64,000 nt of DNA from Nonomuraea rubra. GTDB taxonomy: Bacteria > Actinomycetota > Actinomycetes > Streptosporangiales > Streptosporangiaceae. A model generated the notes under the pieces. That model was not told where the DNA came from. It ran no database searches and saw only the letters and a program-made list of their open reading frames with translations. The stretch's first letter is position 1. Each line of letters begins with the position of its first letter. The stretch lies in assembly GCF_014207985.1 (NCBI RefSeq), contig NZ_JACHMI010000001.1, forward strand, positions 4,137,001 to 4,201,000, given 5' to 3'. The position numbers were made by a program, and so were the translations under genes. Positions 8,897 through 16,669 of this stretch are shown in pieces.

Positions 8897-9952
8897 TCAG
8901 CCTCTGATCGCGGCGACCTGCCTGATCAGGTCGGAGACGCGGACGATGCCCAGGCAGCGGTTCAGCTCGTCGGTGACCACGAGGTCGTCGTAGACGCGGG
9001 CCGAGTCCCGGCCGGCGGCCTGCATGGCGGCGATGGCCGGGGTGGTGCGCGGCACCGTACGCGGCGGGTCGGCCAGCCGCTGCGCCGGCTTCGAGCCGTG
9101 CAGCGCGTGCCCGTAGCGGGCCGCGAACGACAGCAGGAACCGGCTGCGGTCCAGGCTGCCCTTGGGGCGCTGGAACTCGTCCACCAGGATCACGCTGGTG
9201 ATCGTCGGCTCGTGACCGAACGCCGCCACGGCCTCCTCCGCCTTCGCCTCCGCCGGCAGCGTCACGGCCGGGAGCAGCAGCTCCTGGACGCGCGGGCCGA
9301 GCATGACCGAGGCGGGGGACTCGTCGGCGATCGGCAGCGGCACCCGTACCTTGCCGTCCGGGCCGGGCGCCAGCAGCGGCCCGTGCGCCAGGCGCACGCC
9401 CAGGCCGCGGACCGTGGCCACCTGCGCCTCGCGCTCCACGCCCGGCGCCATGACGTGCGCGCCGATGCCGCGCGCCAGCGTCACCACCGCCCGTGCCACC
9501 GCGATCGCCCGGTGGTCGCCGGGGATGCGCGTCACCACGTCCGGGGCGAGGGCCAGCAGGTACGGGGAGGAGTCGGCGACCAGGTCCAGGGCCGCGCCCG
9601 CGGTGCCCACGTCGGCGAACCCGAGCAGGTAACCGATCGTGCGCAGGCCGTCGAGGCCCACCTTGAGCAGCGGCCTGTCCTGCTCGTGGCACGGTCCAGA
9701 GAGCAGCAGGATCGCCTCGCGCGGATGCCTGCCCGCCCTTCTCAGCGCCTCGTGCAGGGGCGCCAGGGCGCCGGCGCCCGACAGCACCACGTGAACAGGC
9801 AGTTCGAGCACCATGGGCAGCGGCGCGGCGCGGAGGCCGCCGTTCGCGTCCACGATGGCGGGGTGCGCGATGACGGCCCCGGTGTCGAGATCCACCAGGG
9901 GACTCGTGAGCAGGGAGGACACGTACAGATGGTGCTCCTGCCACAGCCGCAC
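8897..9952 (-). CDS. Degenerate EAL-domain protein with C-terminal CBS region
   Basis: The first 240 or so residues follow the EAL phosphodiesterase fold: PLVDLDTGAVI at the start, then GFADVGTAGAALDLV where active enzymes have DDFGTG, and GAHVMAPGVEREAQ where they have VVAEGVET. The E-x-L motif is replaced by AHPAIV and the first Asp of DDFG is lost, so cyclic-di-GMP hydrolysis is unlikely. Residues about 255-350 look like a CBS-type segment ending in VYDDLVVTDELNRCLGIVRVSDLI. The combination suggests a ligand-sensing protein rather than an enzyme. The GTG start at 9952 is provisional. Confidence 0.75.
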   Translation of the reverse strand: MRLWQEHHLYVSSLLTSPLVDLDTGAVIAHPAIVDANGGLRAAPLPMVLELPVHVVLSGAGALAPLHEALRRAGRHPREAILLLSGPCHEQDRPLLKVGLDGLRTIGYLLGFADVGTAGAALDLVADSSPYLLALAPDVVTRIPGDHRAIAVARAVVTLARGIGAHVMAPGVEREAQVATVRGLGVRLAHGPLLAPGPDGKVRVPLPIADESPASVMLGPRVQELLLPAVTLPAEAKAEEAVAAFGHEPTITSVILVDEFQRPKGSLDRSRFLLSFAARYGHALHGSKPAQRLADPPRTVPRTTPAIAAMQAAGRDSARVYDDLVVTDELNRCLGIVRVSDLIRQVAAIRG

Positions 9953-10052
9953 CAGAAGCCCCGCGAAACAAAATTTACCGACATTTCCGCTTTGGTTCCC
10001 GCGTGGGAGGGGGCGGCGGGGATGCCGGGCGGGGGTCCGCTAGCCTGCGGGC

Positions 10053-10709
10053 ATGAGCGCGCGTCCGGCGAGGGGCGGCGGGCGGTGGGTCACCGTGCCG
10101 CCGGAGCGCCTGCATCCGTGGATCGACGGGTTCGCCGGGCGTCACGGGCCCTTCTCGGCGAGCGGGGACGAGCGGGTCGTGCGGCTGCTGGCCGGTGACG
10201 GCGCGGTGGCCGAGCTGCACGTGCCGTTCCCGCCCATGACGCCGCCGGGGCCGCCGCACGTGACCAGGCTCGTCGCGCACGCCGGCCGCGAGCGGCGGGT
10301 CGGGGTGTTCCTGGTACGGCTCGGCGGGTACGCCGCGGGGATCTTCCACGGCGGCTCGCTGGTGGCGTCCAAGGTGGGGTCGCGGCTGGTGCGGGGGCGT
10401 ACGGCGGCCGGCGGGTGGTCGCAGCAGCGCTACGCCAGGCGGCGCAGGAACCAGGCGGCCCAGGCGTTCGACGACGCGGTGGAGACCGCGGTGCGGGTGG
10501 TGGCGCCGTACCTGGAGGACCTGGACGGGGTGGTGCTCGGCGGCGACCGCAGGGCGATGGACGCGCTGCGGCCGGACCGGCGGCTGGCGCCGCTGCTGGC
10601 GCTGGAGACCGAGCCCTTCCTGGTGGTGCCTGACCCCCGGCTGGCGGTGCTGCGTGACACGCCCGCGCTGTTCAGGGCGGTACGCGTCCGCATCGTCGAT
10701 CCCGCCTGA
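10053..10709 (+). CDS. acVLRF1-type peptidyl-tRNA hydrolase (Vms1/eRF1-like)
   Basis: Actinobacterial member of the Vms1-like release-factor family, which cleaves peptidyl-tRNA on stalled 50S complexes in ribosome quality control. The 218 residues carry the key loop GGWSQQRYARRRRNQA at about 120-135, with the catalytic glutamine expected at Q124/Q125, followed by the helix AAQAFDDAVE and the beta strand VVLGGDRRAMDAL typical of the eRF1 middle-domain fold. ATG 10053 is the only good start. It is transcribed divergently from the EAL-CBS gene. Confidence 0.85.
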   Translation: MSARPARGGGRWVTVPPERLHPWIDGFAGRHGPFSASGDERVVRLLAGDGAVAELHVPFPPMTPPGPPHVTRLVAHAGRERRVGVFLVRLGGYAAGIFHGGSLVASKVGSRLVRGRTAAGGWSQQRYARRRRNQAAQAFDDAVETAVRVVAPYLEDLDGVVLGGDRRAMDALRPDRRLAPLLALETEPFLVVPDPRLAVLRDTPALFRAVRVRIVDPA

Positions 10710-10710
10710 G

Positions 10711-10824
10711 CTCGGTCGGGGAACAGGCGATTCCGCCTGGGCGTGGTCCGGGGGGTCAGGCGCTTCCGCCCGGGCTCGGTCGGGGGACAGGCGATCCCGC
10801 CCGGGCGCGGTCCGGGGTCAGGCG
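10711..10824. repeat. Tandem repeat of about 32 bases between convergent genes
   Basis: Units at 10711-10741, 10742-10774, 10775-10805 and a partial one at 10806-10824 share the pattern GGTC(C)GGGG-(A)CAGGCG-TTCCGCCCGGG. Units 1 and 3 are closest to each other, as are 2 and 4, so a roughly 64-base dimer has duplicated. The last copy contains the stop codon of the reductase at 10818-10820. Confidence 0.8.
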
Positions 10825-11636
10825 AACGCGTCCTTGTGGTCGGTGAGGAAGTCCTGCCAGGTGCGGGGCTCGTGGCCGGTGAGCTCCGCGACCACCGTCG
10901 TGGTCGGCGCCCAGCCGCCGTTCCCCGTCTCGGCCTGGAGCTCGGCCAGCTCGCCCGCGAACGGCTGCGGGACGCCCTGGCGTTCCAGGTGGGCGGTCAT
11001 CTCCGCGACGGACAGGTTCACGTACCGGATCTCGCGGCCGATGGCCCTGCCGATCTCCGCGGCGATCCGCTCGTGCGACAGGGACGCCGGGCCGGTCGGC
11101 AGGTACTCGCGATCGGGGCCGACAGGGCTGGTCAGCAGGGCGGCGGCCACGTCGGCGAGGTCGCGGGTGTCGATGTAGTTCACCGCCGCGGAGCCGTACG
11201 AGCCGTACATGGTGCCGTCGCGGACGTCGCGCGGCAGGGTCTGCATGAAGCCGGTGGGCTGGAGGATCGCGTACGGGACGCCCGACTTCCTGAGGTGGGC
11301 GTCGGCCTGGCCGTGCAGGCCCATGCCGAGCCTGGCGCCGGGGGCGGCGTCGCGTACCGACACCGCGACGATCTGCGCGACGCCCGCCGCGGCGGCCAGG
11401 TCGATGACGGCACGGTGGGCGCCGACGAAGCCGGGCCAGATCCCGCTGTTGAGGAAGAGCCGGTCGCCGGGGGAGAGCAGCCGGCCGATCGTCTCCGGCT
11501 CGTCGAAGTCTGCCATCGCGTACGGGCCGCCCAGGTCCTCAGCGGGGCGGCGGACGACGGCGAGCGGGTCGTGGCCGTGCAGCCGCCGGACGAGGGCCCG
11601 GCCGATGTTGCCGGTGGCACCGGTGATCACGATCAT
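10818..11636 (-). CDS. NmrA-like NAD(P)-binding reductase/epimerase
   Basis: Atypical short-chain dehydrogenase fold of 272 residues. It begins MIVITGATGNIGRALVRRL, giving the dinucleotide-binding GATGNIG loop at about 6-12. Later segments LNSGIWPGFVGAHRAVIDLA and PTGFMQTLP match NmrA/NAD(P)H-binding proteins acting as quinone or nucleotide-sugar reductases or redox sensors. ATG 11636 has a GGGAGGA ribosome site; the longer open frame upstream has none. It is divergent from a TetR regulator, which probably controls it. Confidence 0.88.
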   Translation of the reverse strand: MIVITGATGNIGRALVRRLHGHDPLAVVRRPAEDLGGPYAMADFDEPETIGRLLSPGDRLFLNSGIWPGFVGAHRAVIDLAAAAGVAQIVAVSVRDAAPGARLGMGLHGQADAHLRKSGVPYAILQPTGFMQTLPRDVRDGTMYGSYGSAAVNYIDTRDLADVAAALLTSPVGPDREYLPTGPASLSHERIAAEIGRAIGREIRYVNLSVAEMTAHLERQGVPQPFAGELAELQAETGNGGWAPTTTVVAELTGHEPRTWQDFLTDHKDAFA

Positions 11637-11649
11637 GGGAGTCCTCCCG

Positions 11650-11713
11650 CTAAGTGGAATCTCGGATTCCGGTTGCCTGGACGGTACACTAAGCGGAACC
11701 TGATCGTCCACTT
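11650..11713. promoter_or_regulatory. Candidate TetR operators in divergent promoter
   Basis: Three copies of AAGYGGA occur: 11652-11658 and 11691-11697 on the plus strand and, inverted as TCCACTT, 11707-11713. The last two form an imperfect inverted repeat next to the regulator's GGAGG site. The first flows into a palindrome GGAATC-tcg-GATTCC at 11656-11670. This is the layout expected of an autoregulated divergent TetR system. Confidence 0.6.
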
Positions 11714-11724
11714 GGAGGTCGTAC

Positions 11725-12303
11725 GTGCGCGCGGATGCCAGGCGGAACCTGAGCAAGATCGTCGAGGCGGCCGCGGAGGTCGTCGCCGAGCGCGGCGTCA
11801 ACGCCCCCATGGAGGCCATCGCCAAGCGCGCCGGCGTCGGCATCGGCACGCTCTACCGCCGTTTCCCCGACCGCAACGCGCTGATCGCGGCCGTCGGCGA
11901 CCACTACGTCCACACGATGGCGCAGGCGCTGGACCGCGCCGCGGGCGGCTCCGCCGACGCCTGGAGCGCCATCTGGGACTTCGTCTCCTGGGCCGCCGAG
12001 CCGGGTCGCGCCGCGCTGTCCACCGCGCTGGCCGTGCTGCCGGAGGAGGCGATCGTCGACCGGGAGGAGTTCGCGCGGGTGCGGGCGGGCTGGGTGGAAC
12101 GGTTCGCCGGGCTCGTACGGCAGGCGCAGGAAGAGGGCTCCATGCGGCCCGACGTCGGCGTGGAGGATCTGATTCACCTGCTCAACGTCTTCACCTGTCA
12201 CCCGGAGCAACTCCCCGCGCCGGTGGCCGCCGACCCGGGGCGATACCTGCGTCTGATGCTCGACGGCATGAAGTCCGGCGCGGCCACGCCTTCCGGAGCG
12301 TGA
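11725..12303 (+). CDS. TetR-family transcriptional regulator
   Basis: One-component repressor of 192 residues. The N-terminal helix-turn-helix (about 8-50) has the standard pattern: KIVEAAAEVVAERG, then EAIAKRAGVGIGTLYRRFPDRNALI. The rest is a variable ligand-binding helical domain of unknown inducer. GTG 11725 is preceded by GGAGG. The 88-base gap to the divergent NmrA-like gene holds repeated AAGYGGA motifs, so the simplest reading is control of that gene and of itself. Confidence 0.93.
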   Translation: MRADARRNLSKIVEAAAEVVAERGVNAPMEAIAKRAGVGIGTLYRRFPDRNALIAAVGDHYVHTMAQALDRAAGGSADAWSAIWDFVSWAAEPGRAALSTALAVLPEEAIVDREEFARVRAGWVERFAGLVRQAQEEGSMRPDVGVEDLIHLLNVFTCHPEQLPAPVAADPGRYLRLMLDGMKSGAATPSGA

Positions 12304-12315
12304 CCACCCCGAGTC

Positions 12316-12354
12316 TTTGAGACGATTCAAAAGAATCTTGAATGCCGCTATGAT
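12316..12354 (+). promoter_or_regulatory. Operator and promoter of the RG-I LacI regulator
   Basis: TTTGAGACGATTCAAA at 12316-12331 is an imperfect palindrome with the central CG typical of LacI operators. Its right half supplies a -35-like TTCAAA (12326-12331), 17 bases before a good -10 TATGAT (12349-12354), so a bound repressor would cover the -35 box. A hairpin at 12369-12393 (9 of 10 pairs) follows in the leader. Confidence 0.7.
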
Positions 12355-12461
12355 GAGCCGGAGTTCACGGTGAACCGCAGTTGGCGGTTCGCCGTACGCA
12401 ACGGGTCCTGCGCTTTATCAGTGGATCCCGTTCTTTCAGCAGCACGGCCTCGTGAGGATCG

Positions 12462-13481
12462 ATGGCGACCAGGAACATCAAGGAGGTCGCGCAGCTGGCG
12501 CGCGTCTCAGTGGGAACGGTGAGCAATGTGCTCAACCGCCCGGAGATCGTGTCCCCCGCCACACGCGAACGCGTCTTCGAAGCGATCAAGAAACTTGGCT
12601 TCGTCCGCAATGAGGTGGCCCGCCACCTGCGGGTGGGCCGCAGCAGGACGGTCGGGCTCGTCGTGCTCGACGTGTCCAACCCGTTCTTCGTGGACGTGGC
12701 CCAGGGCGCGGAATCCGTGGCCGACGACCACGACTCGATGGTGGTGCTCTGCAACAGCGCCGGCGACCCCGGCCGCGAACGCCGCCACCTCGACCAGCTC
12801 GAACAGCAGCGGGTGATGGGCATACTGATCACCCCCGTCGAGATGGAGAGCCCGTGGGTGGAGGAGCTGATCGCCCGCGGCACCCCCGTCGTCCTGGTCG
12901 ACAGCCCCGCGACCGGGCTGCAGTGCTCGGTCGCCGTCGACGACCGGCTGGGCGGGCAGATCGCCGGCGCCCACCTCATCGAACGCGGGCACCGGCGGAT
13001 CATGTTCGTCGGCGGGCCGATGTCCATCAAACAGGTGGCCGACCGGCACGCGGGCGTGACCAGCGCCGTCGCGGCCGCCGACGGTGCCGTCGAACTGCTC
13101 ACCTCCAGCGCGCACACGCTCACCGTGGCCGAGGGGCGGGCGATCGGGGAACGCGTGGCCGCCCTGCCTCCCGGCGAGCGGCCCACCGCCGCGTTCTGCG
13201 CGAACGACATGATGGCGCTGGGATTTTTACAGGCCATGGCCTCGCACGGGCTGCGGGTGCCCGAGGATCTGGCGATCATCGGGTACGACGACATCGACTT
13301 CGCGGCCGCGGCGGCCGTGCCGCTGTCCTCGATCCGGCAGCCCCGGGAGTTGCTGGGGCGGACCGCGATCGATCTGTTGCTGGAGGAGGTGGCCGAGCCT
13401 GAGCAGCATCGGCATCGGCAGGTCATCTTCCAGCCTGACCTGGTGATCCGGGAATCCAGCGCGCTGCGTCGCGACGCCTGA
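12462..13481 (+). CDS. LacI-family regulator of the rhamnogalacturonan locus
   Basis: Repressor of 339 residues with an N-terminal LacI helix-turn-helix (IKEVAQLARVSVGTVSNVLN, about 5-24), hinge helix and periplasmic-binding-like sugar domain. Motifs such as GLVVLDVSNPFF, CANDMMALGFL and IIGYDDIDFA are standard for the family. It opens a locus of yes/lpl-type genes on the same strand, and nearly identical operators lie before its own gene and before the yesL-like gene. The effector is probably a rhamnogalacturonan oligosaccharide; this is inferred from context. Confidence 0.93.
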   Translation: MATRNIKEVAQLARVSVGTVSNVLNRPEIVSPATRERVFEAIKKLGFVRNEVARHLRVGRSRTVGLVVLDVSNPFFVDVAQGAESVADDHDSMVVLCNSAGDPGRERRHLDQLEQQRVMGILITPVEMESPWVEELIARGTPVVLVDSPATGLQCSVAVDDRLGGQIAGAHLIERGHRRIMFVGGPMSIKQVADRHAGVTSAVAAADGAVELLTSSAHTLTVAEGRAIGERVAALPPGERPTAAFCANDMMALGFLQAMASHGLRVPEDLAIIGYDDIDFAAAAAVPLSSIRQPRELLGRTAIDLLLEEVAEPEQHRHRQVIFQPDLVIRESSALRRDA

Positions 13482-13641
13482 ACCGGATATTTCCGCCCGA
13501 GGATTTCTTCGCCGCCGGCATGGGACCGCACGCGCGGGCGTGCCGTGGTGCGCCGGCGGCCTCGTCATGCGCACGATTCGCCGGGCCGGCGTGCCCGGCA
13601 TGTGGGCTGCCCTCGTTTCCGCAGCTCAGAAGGAGTACTTC

Positions 13642-14298
13642 ATGGAAGTTCTCTACACCAACCATCTCTCCGCCCCACAGGACCTCGCCGGCTTCCGCAT
13701 GGAGGGCGACGGGGCCATGTCCTTCCCCCAGGGCAGGCTCCGGCTGGAAAGCCTCAGACCGGCGGCCGAGGGGCAGGCCGCCAACCTGGTCCTCTGGTGC
13801 CCGGAGGACTTTCCGCCGGACATCCGCGTCGAGTGGGACTTCTGGCCCGTCAGGGAGCCAGGGCTGGCGATCATGTTCTTTCACGCGCGAGGAAGGGCCG
13901 GCGAGGACCTGTTCGATCCGGCCCTGGCCCCGCGCAACGGCCCCTACGACCAGTACCACCACGGCGACATCGACGCCTACCACGTCTCCTACTTCCGCCG
14001 GATGTGGCCGTCGGAGCGTGCCCTCCACACCTGCAACCTGCGCAAGAGCCACGGCTTCCACCTGGTCGCCCAGGGTGCGGATCCGCTGCCGGGCGTGATG
14101 GACGCCGACGGCCCCTACGCGATTAGGATCGACGTCAAGGGGGGAGCGGTGACGTTCTCAATCAACGATTTGGTCTCGTTCCGCTGGCAGGATGACGGGT
14201 CGATCGGGGGCCCTGCCCTGGCAGGAGGCAAGGTCGGGTTCCGGCAGATGGCTCCGCTGATCGGAGAGTACGCAAATCTCCGGGTATCTCGTCATTGA
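13642..14298 (+). CDS. DUF1961 family protein, YesU-like
   Basis: Cytoplasmic protein of 218 residues matching the size and pattern of Bacillus YesU, found with rhamnogalacturonan genes. Features include RVEWDFWPVREPGLAIMFFHARG, the YDQYHHGDIDAYHVSYFRR block and the strand-rich end, consistent with a jelly-roll lyase/lectin-like fold. AAGGAG 7 bases before ATG 13642 fixes the start; the longer open frame from 13540 lacks one. Its biochemical role is not established for the family. The operator of the next gene begins two bases after its stop. Confidence 0.85.
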   Translation: MEVLYTNHLSAPQDLAGFRMEGDGAMSFPQGRLRLESLRPAAEGQAANLVLWCPEDFPPDIRVEWDFWPVREPGLAIMFFHARGRAGEDLFDPALAPRNGPYDQYHHGDIDAYHVSYFRRMWPSERALHTCNLRKSHGFHLVAQGADPLPGVMDADGPYAIRIDVKGGAVTFSINDLVSFRWQDDGSIGGPALAGGKVGFRQMAPLIGEYANLRVSRH

Positions 14299-14323
14299 CT
14301 TTGAGTCGATTCAACACTAATTT
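14295..14323 (+). promoter_or_regulatory. Promoter with LacI operator for RG-I transport operon
   Basis: TTTGAGTCGATTCAAC at 14300-14315 matches the site at 12316-12331 in 14 of 16 positions. It lies between a -35 TTGACT (14295-14300) and a -10 TAATTT (14318-14323) spaced by 17 bases, the ideal place for repression by blocking polymerase. Confidence 0.72.
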
Positions 14324-14421
14324 CGCACCAACCGCCGTTCACTCGCTTGTAACTGGGCAGGAACCACGGTGCAATACTCCACCCCCGTATCCGTGCACAT
14401 GCCACGAGAAGGTGGTGCCGG

Positions 14422-15051
14422 ATGAACCATCCCGCCATGTCGATCAGGATTCAAGCTGCCTGCTCAGAGGTCATCTGGGCGGCCCGCCTGAACCTGATCT
14501 GGCTCGTGTTCACCCTCGCGGGAGGCGTGATTCTCGGGCTCGGGCCCGCTACCGTAGCCGCCTACACCCTGGCTCGGAGGCATGCCCGGAATGAAACGTT
14601 TCACGCCTGGAAGGAATTCTGGACCGTCTACCGACGGGAGTTCGTCCGGGCTTCGTTGCTGGTCCTGCCGGCGGTGCTCGTCGCCATCGTGCTGGTCGGC
14701 AACTACCTCTACTTCTCCGCCCTGGGACCCGGCATGGGGGCGCTGCGGATCGCGAGCTTCGTGGCCCTGATCGTGCTGGCGGGTGTGGGGGCGTACGTAG
14801 GGCCGCTCTACGCGCACTACGACCTGCCGCTGCGGGCCTACTGGCCCAAGGCGGCGCAACTGGCGCTGCTGCGTCCGGCCTCGTCCGTGATCCTGCTGCT
14901 AGCGCTCTCGGCCATCGCCTACGCGACCTCGGCGCTGCCCATCCTGGCGCCGCTGATCAGCTTCGGCGCGTGGATCTATCTCAACACGTGGCTCTGCCAG
15001 CGCTTCTTCCAGGAGAACGAGGCGCACCTGCTTTCGAAAGGGAACTCATGA
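14422..15051 (+). CDS. DUF624 membrane protein, YesL-like
   Basis: Integral membrane protein of 209 residues with four or five hydrophobic helices (about 25-50, 78-100, 105-128, 155-190). The pattern matches YesL/DUF624 proteins, which accompany oligosaccharide ABC importers in pectin and other glycan loci; they are thought to assist import but no mechanism is settled. First gene after the operator-controlled promoter. Its stop overlaps the binding-protein start (ATGA), so translation is coupled. The start ATG 14422 has a GGTGGTG-like site. Confidence 0.85.
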   Translation: MNHPAMSIRIQAACSEVIWAARLNLIWLVFTLAGGVILGLGPATVAAYTLARRHARNETFHAWKEFWTVYRREFVRASLLVLPAVLVAIVLVGNYLYFSALGPGMGALRIASFVALIVLAGVGAYVGPLYAHYDLPLRAYWPKAAQLALLRPASSVILLLALSAIAYATSALPILAPLISFGAWIYLNTWLCQRFFQENEAHLLSKGNS

Positions 15052-16607
15052 GCGCATCCCGTCGCCGGCGGCTTCTCGCTGGTGTGTTAACGCTAACGGC
15101 TGCTCTCACCGCCTCGGCCTGCTCCGGCGGTGGAGATGCGCCCGCGTCCGACCCGAACACGATCACGTTCATGGCGAAGCTGTTCGGCACCGCGCCCGAG
15201 CCCACCGGTGAGCTGCAGCAGGCCATCGAGAAGTTCCTCGGCAAGAAGATCAGGGTCACCTGGGTCCCCAACGCCGAGTACACCGAGAAGATGAACGTCA
15301 CGCTGGCCTCGGACAGCATTCCGCAGGTCGTGGTCGTGGACCCGAAGATGCCCGCGTTCGTGAAGTCCGCGCAGGCCGGGGCGTTCTGGGACCTGACCGA
15401 CAAGCTCGACAAGTATCCGAACCTCAAGCCGGCGGACGAGCGGACCGCGCTCAACGCCTCCGTCAACGGCAAGATCTACGGCCTCTACCGCATGCGGCCC
15501 CTGCTGCGCTCGGCGGTCGTGATCCGCAAGGACTGGCTGGAAAAGGTCGGCCTCAAGGAGCCGACGACGATCGACGAGTTCTACGAGGTCGCCAAGGCCT
15601 TCACCGAGAAGGACCCCGACGGCAACGGCAAGAAGGACACCTACGGCCTCATCATCCCGAAGTGGCCGTCCAGCTCCTACGCCAGCGCCAGCCCGTACGA
15701 CGTGGTCGAGACCTGGTTCGGCGCCCCGACCGGCTGGGGCGAGCGCGACGGCAAGGTCGTGCCCGGCTTCGACACCCCCGAGTTCATCGAGGCCAACAAG
15801 TTCCTCAAGAAGATGGTCGACGAGGGCCTGATCAACCCCGACTTCGCCACCCTCGACACCGCCAAGTGGAACGAGCCGTTCTTCCATGGCCGCGGTGGCA
15901 TGATCATCGACGTCAACATCCGCTCCCGCCAGGTCCTCGACCTGTTCAGGGAGGACGGCGACCAGAACTACGGTGACAAGGTCACCATGGTCGGCAACCT
16001 CGCGCGCTCCGACGGCAAGAAGTTCTCCTACCCGTTCACCGGCTACGCCGACTCCCTGGCCATCTCCAAGCAGAGCGTGCGCACCGAGGCCGAGCTGGAC
16101 AACGTGCTGAAGACGCTGGACAAGCTGGCCACCAAGGAGGGCCAGGTCCTGCTGCAGAACGGCATCGAGGGCCGCAACTTCAAGGTCGAGAACGGCGACA
16201 CCGCCACGCTGATCAACGTGGACGACCCCGCGGTCAGGACCGTCCAGGACAACGTGGACGACGCGTTCACCCAGCTCAGCACCAAGGGCACGATGGACAT
16301 CGGCGGCATCGCCTACCAGCGCATCCCGCCGGGGCAGCCGTACCGGGACATCATCGCCAAGCAGAAGCAGCTGGTGGAGGAGGACCTCAAGACGGCGGTG
16401 CACAACGCCGCGCTGCCCGTCGTGGCTCCCACGCAGATCGAGAAGGGCCCGCAGATCGACAAGATCATCGGTGACGCGCGGGTCAAGTTCCTCTCGGGCG
16501 CGATCGACGAGGCGGGCCTGAAGGCCGAGATCCAGAAGTGGCACGCCGGCGGCGGCGACCAGATCATCACCGAGGTCAACGACCTGCTCGCCAAGCTGCC
16601 CAAGTAG
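15048..16607 (+). CDS. Oligosaccharide ABC transporter binding lipoprotein (YesO/LplA-like)
   Basis: Family 1 extracellular solute-binding protein of 519 residues. It has an Arg-rich N terminus, hydrophobic core and a lipoprotein-like TASAC at about 21-25, so it is anchored outside the membrane. The length above 500 and phrases such as KPADERTALNASVNGKIYGLYR and AISKQSVRTEAELD match the LplA/YtcQ/YesO type that bring in large oligosaccharides with a shared ATPase encoded elsewhere. No ATPase gene lies in this operon. Probable substrate: unsaturated rhamnogalacturonan fragments, from context. Confidence 0.9.
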   Translation: MSASRRRRLLAGVLTLTAALTASACSGGGDAPASDPNTITFMAKLFGTAPEPTGELQQAIEKFLGKKIRVTWVPNAEYTEKMNVTLASDSIPQVVVVDPKMPAFVKSAQAGAFWDLTDKLDKYPNLKPADERTALNASVNGKIYGLYRMRPLLRSAVVIRKDWLEKVGLKEPTTIDEFYEVAKAFTEKDPDGNGKKDTYGLIIPKWPSSSYASASPYDVVETWFGAPTGWGERDGKVVPGFDTPEFIEANKFLKKMVDEGLINPDFATLDTAKWNEPFFHGRGGMIIDVNIRSRQVLDLFREDGDQNYGDKVTMVGNLARSDGKKFSYPFTGYADSLAISKQSVRTEAELDNVLKTLDKLATKEGQVLLQNGIEGRNFKVENGDTATLINVDDPAVRTVQDNVDDAFTQLSTKGTMDIGGIAYQRIPPGQPYRDIIAKQKQLVEEDLKTAVHNAALPVVAPTQIEKGPQIDKIIGDARVKFLSGAIDEAGLKAEIQKWHAGGGDQIITEVNDLLAKLPK

Positions 16608-16621
16608 TACGACCCCCCGCC

Positions 16622-16652
16622 TGAGGGGCCCGGATGCCCTCCGGGCCCCTCA
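16622..16652 (+). terminator. Intercistronic hairpin after the binding-protein gene
   Basis: Perfect 13-base-pair stem (16622-16634 with 16640-16652) and five-base loop, between the binding-protein stop and the permease ribosome site. With no U tract it is better read as a partial terminator or RNA stabiliser that lets the binding protein be made in excess of the permeases. Confidence 0.65.
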
Positions 16653-16669
16653 CATGAAAGGAGGCCGCT

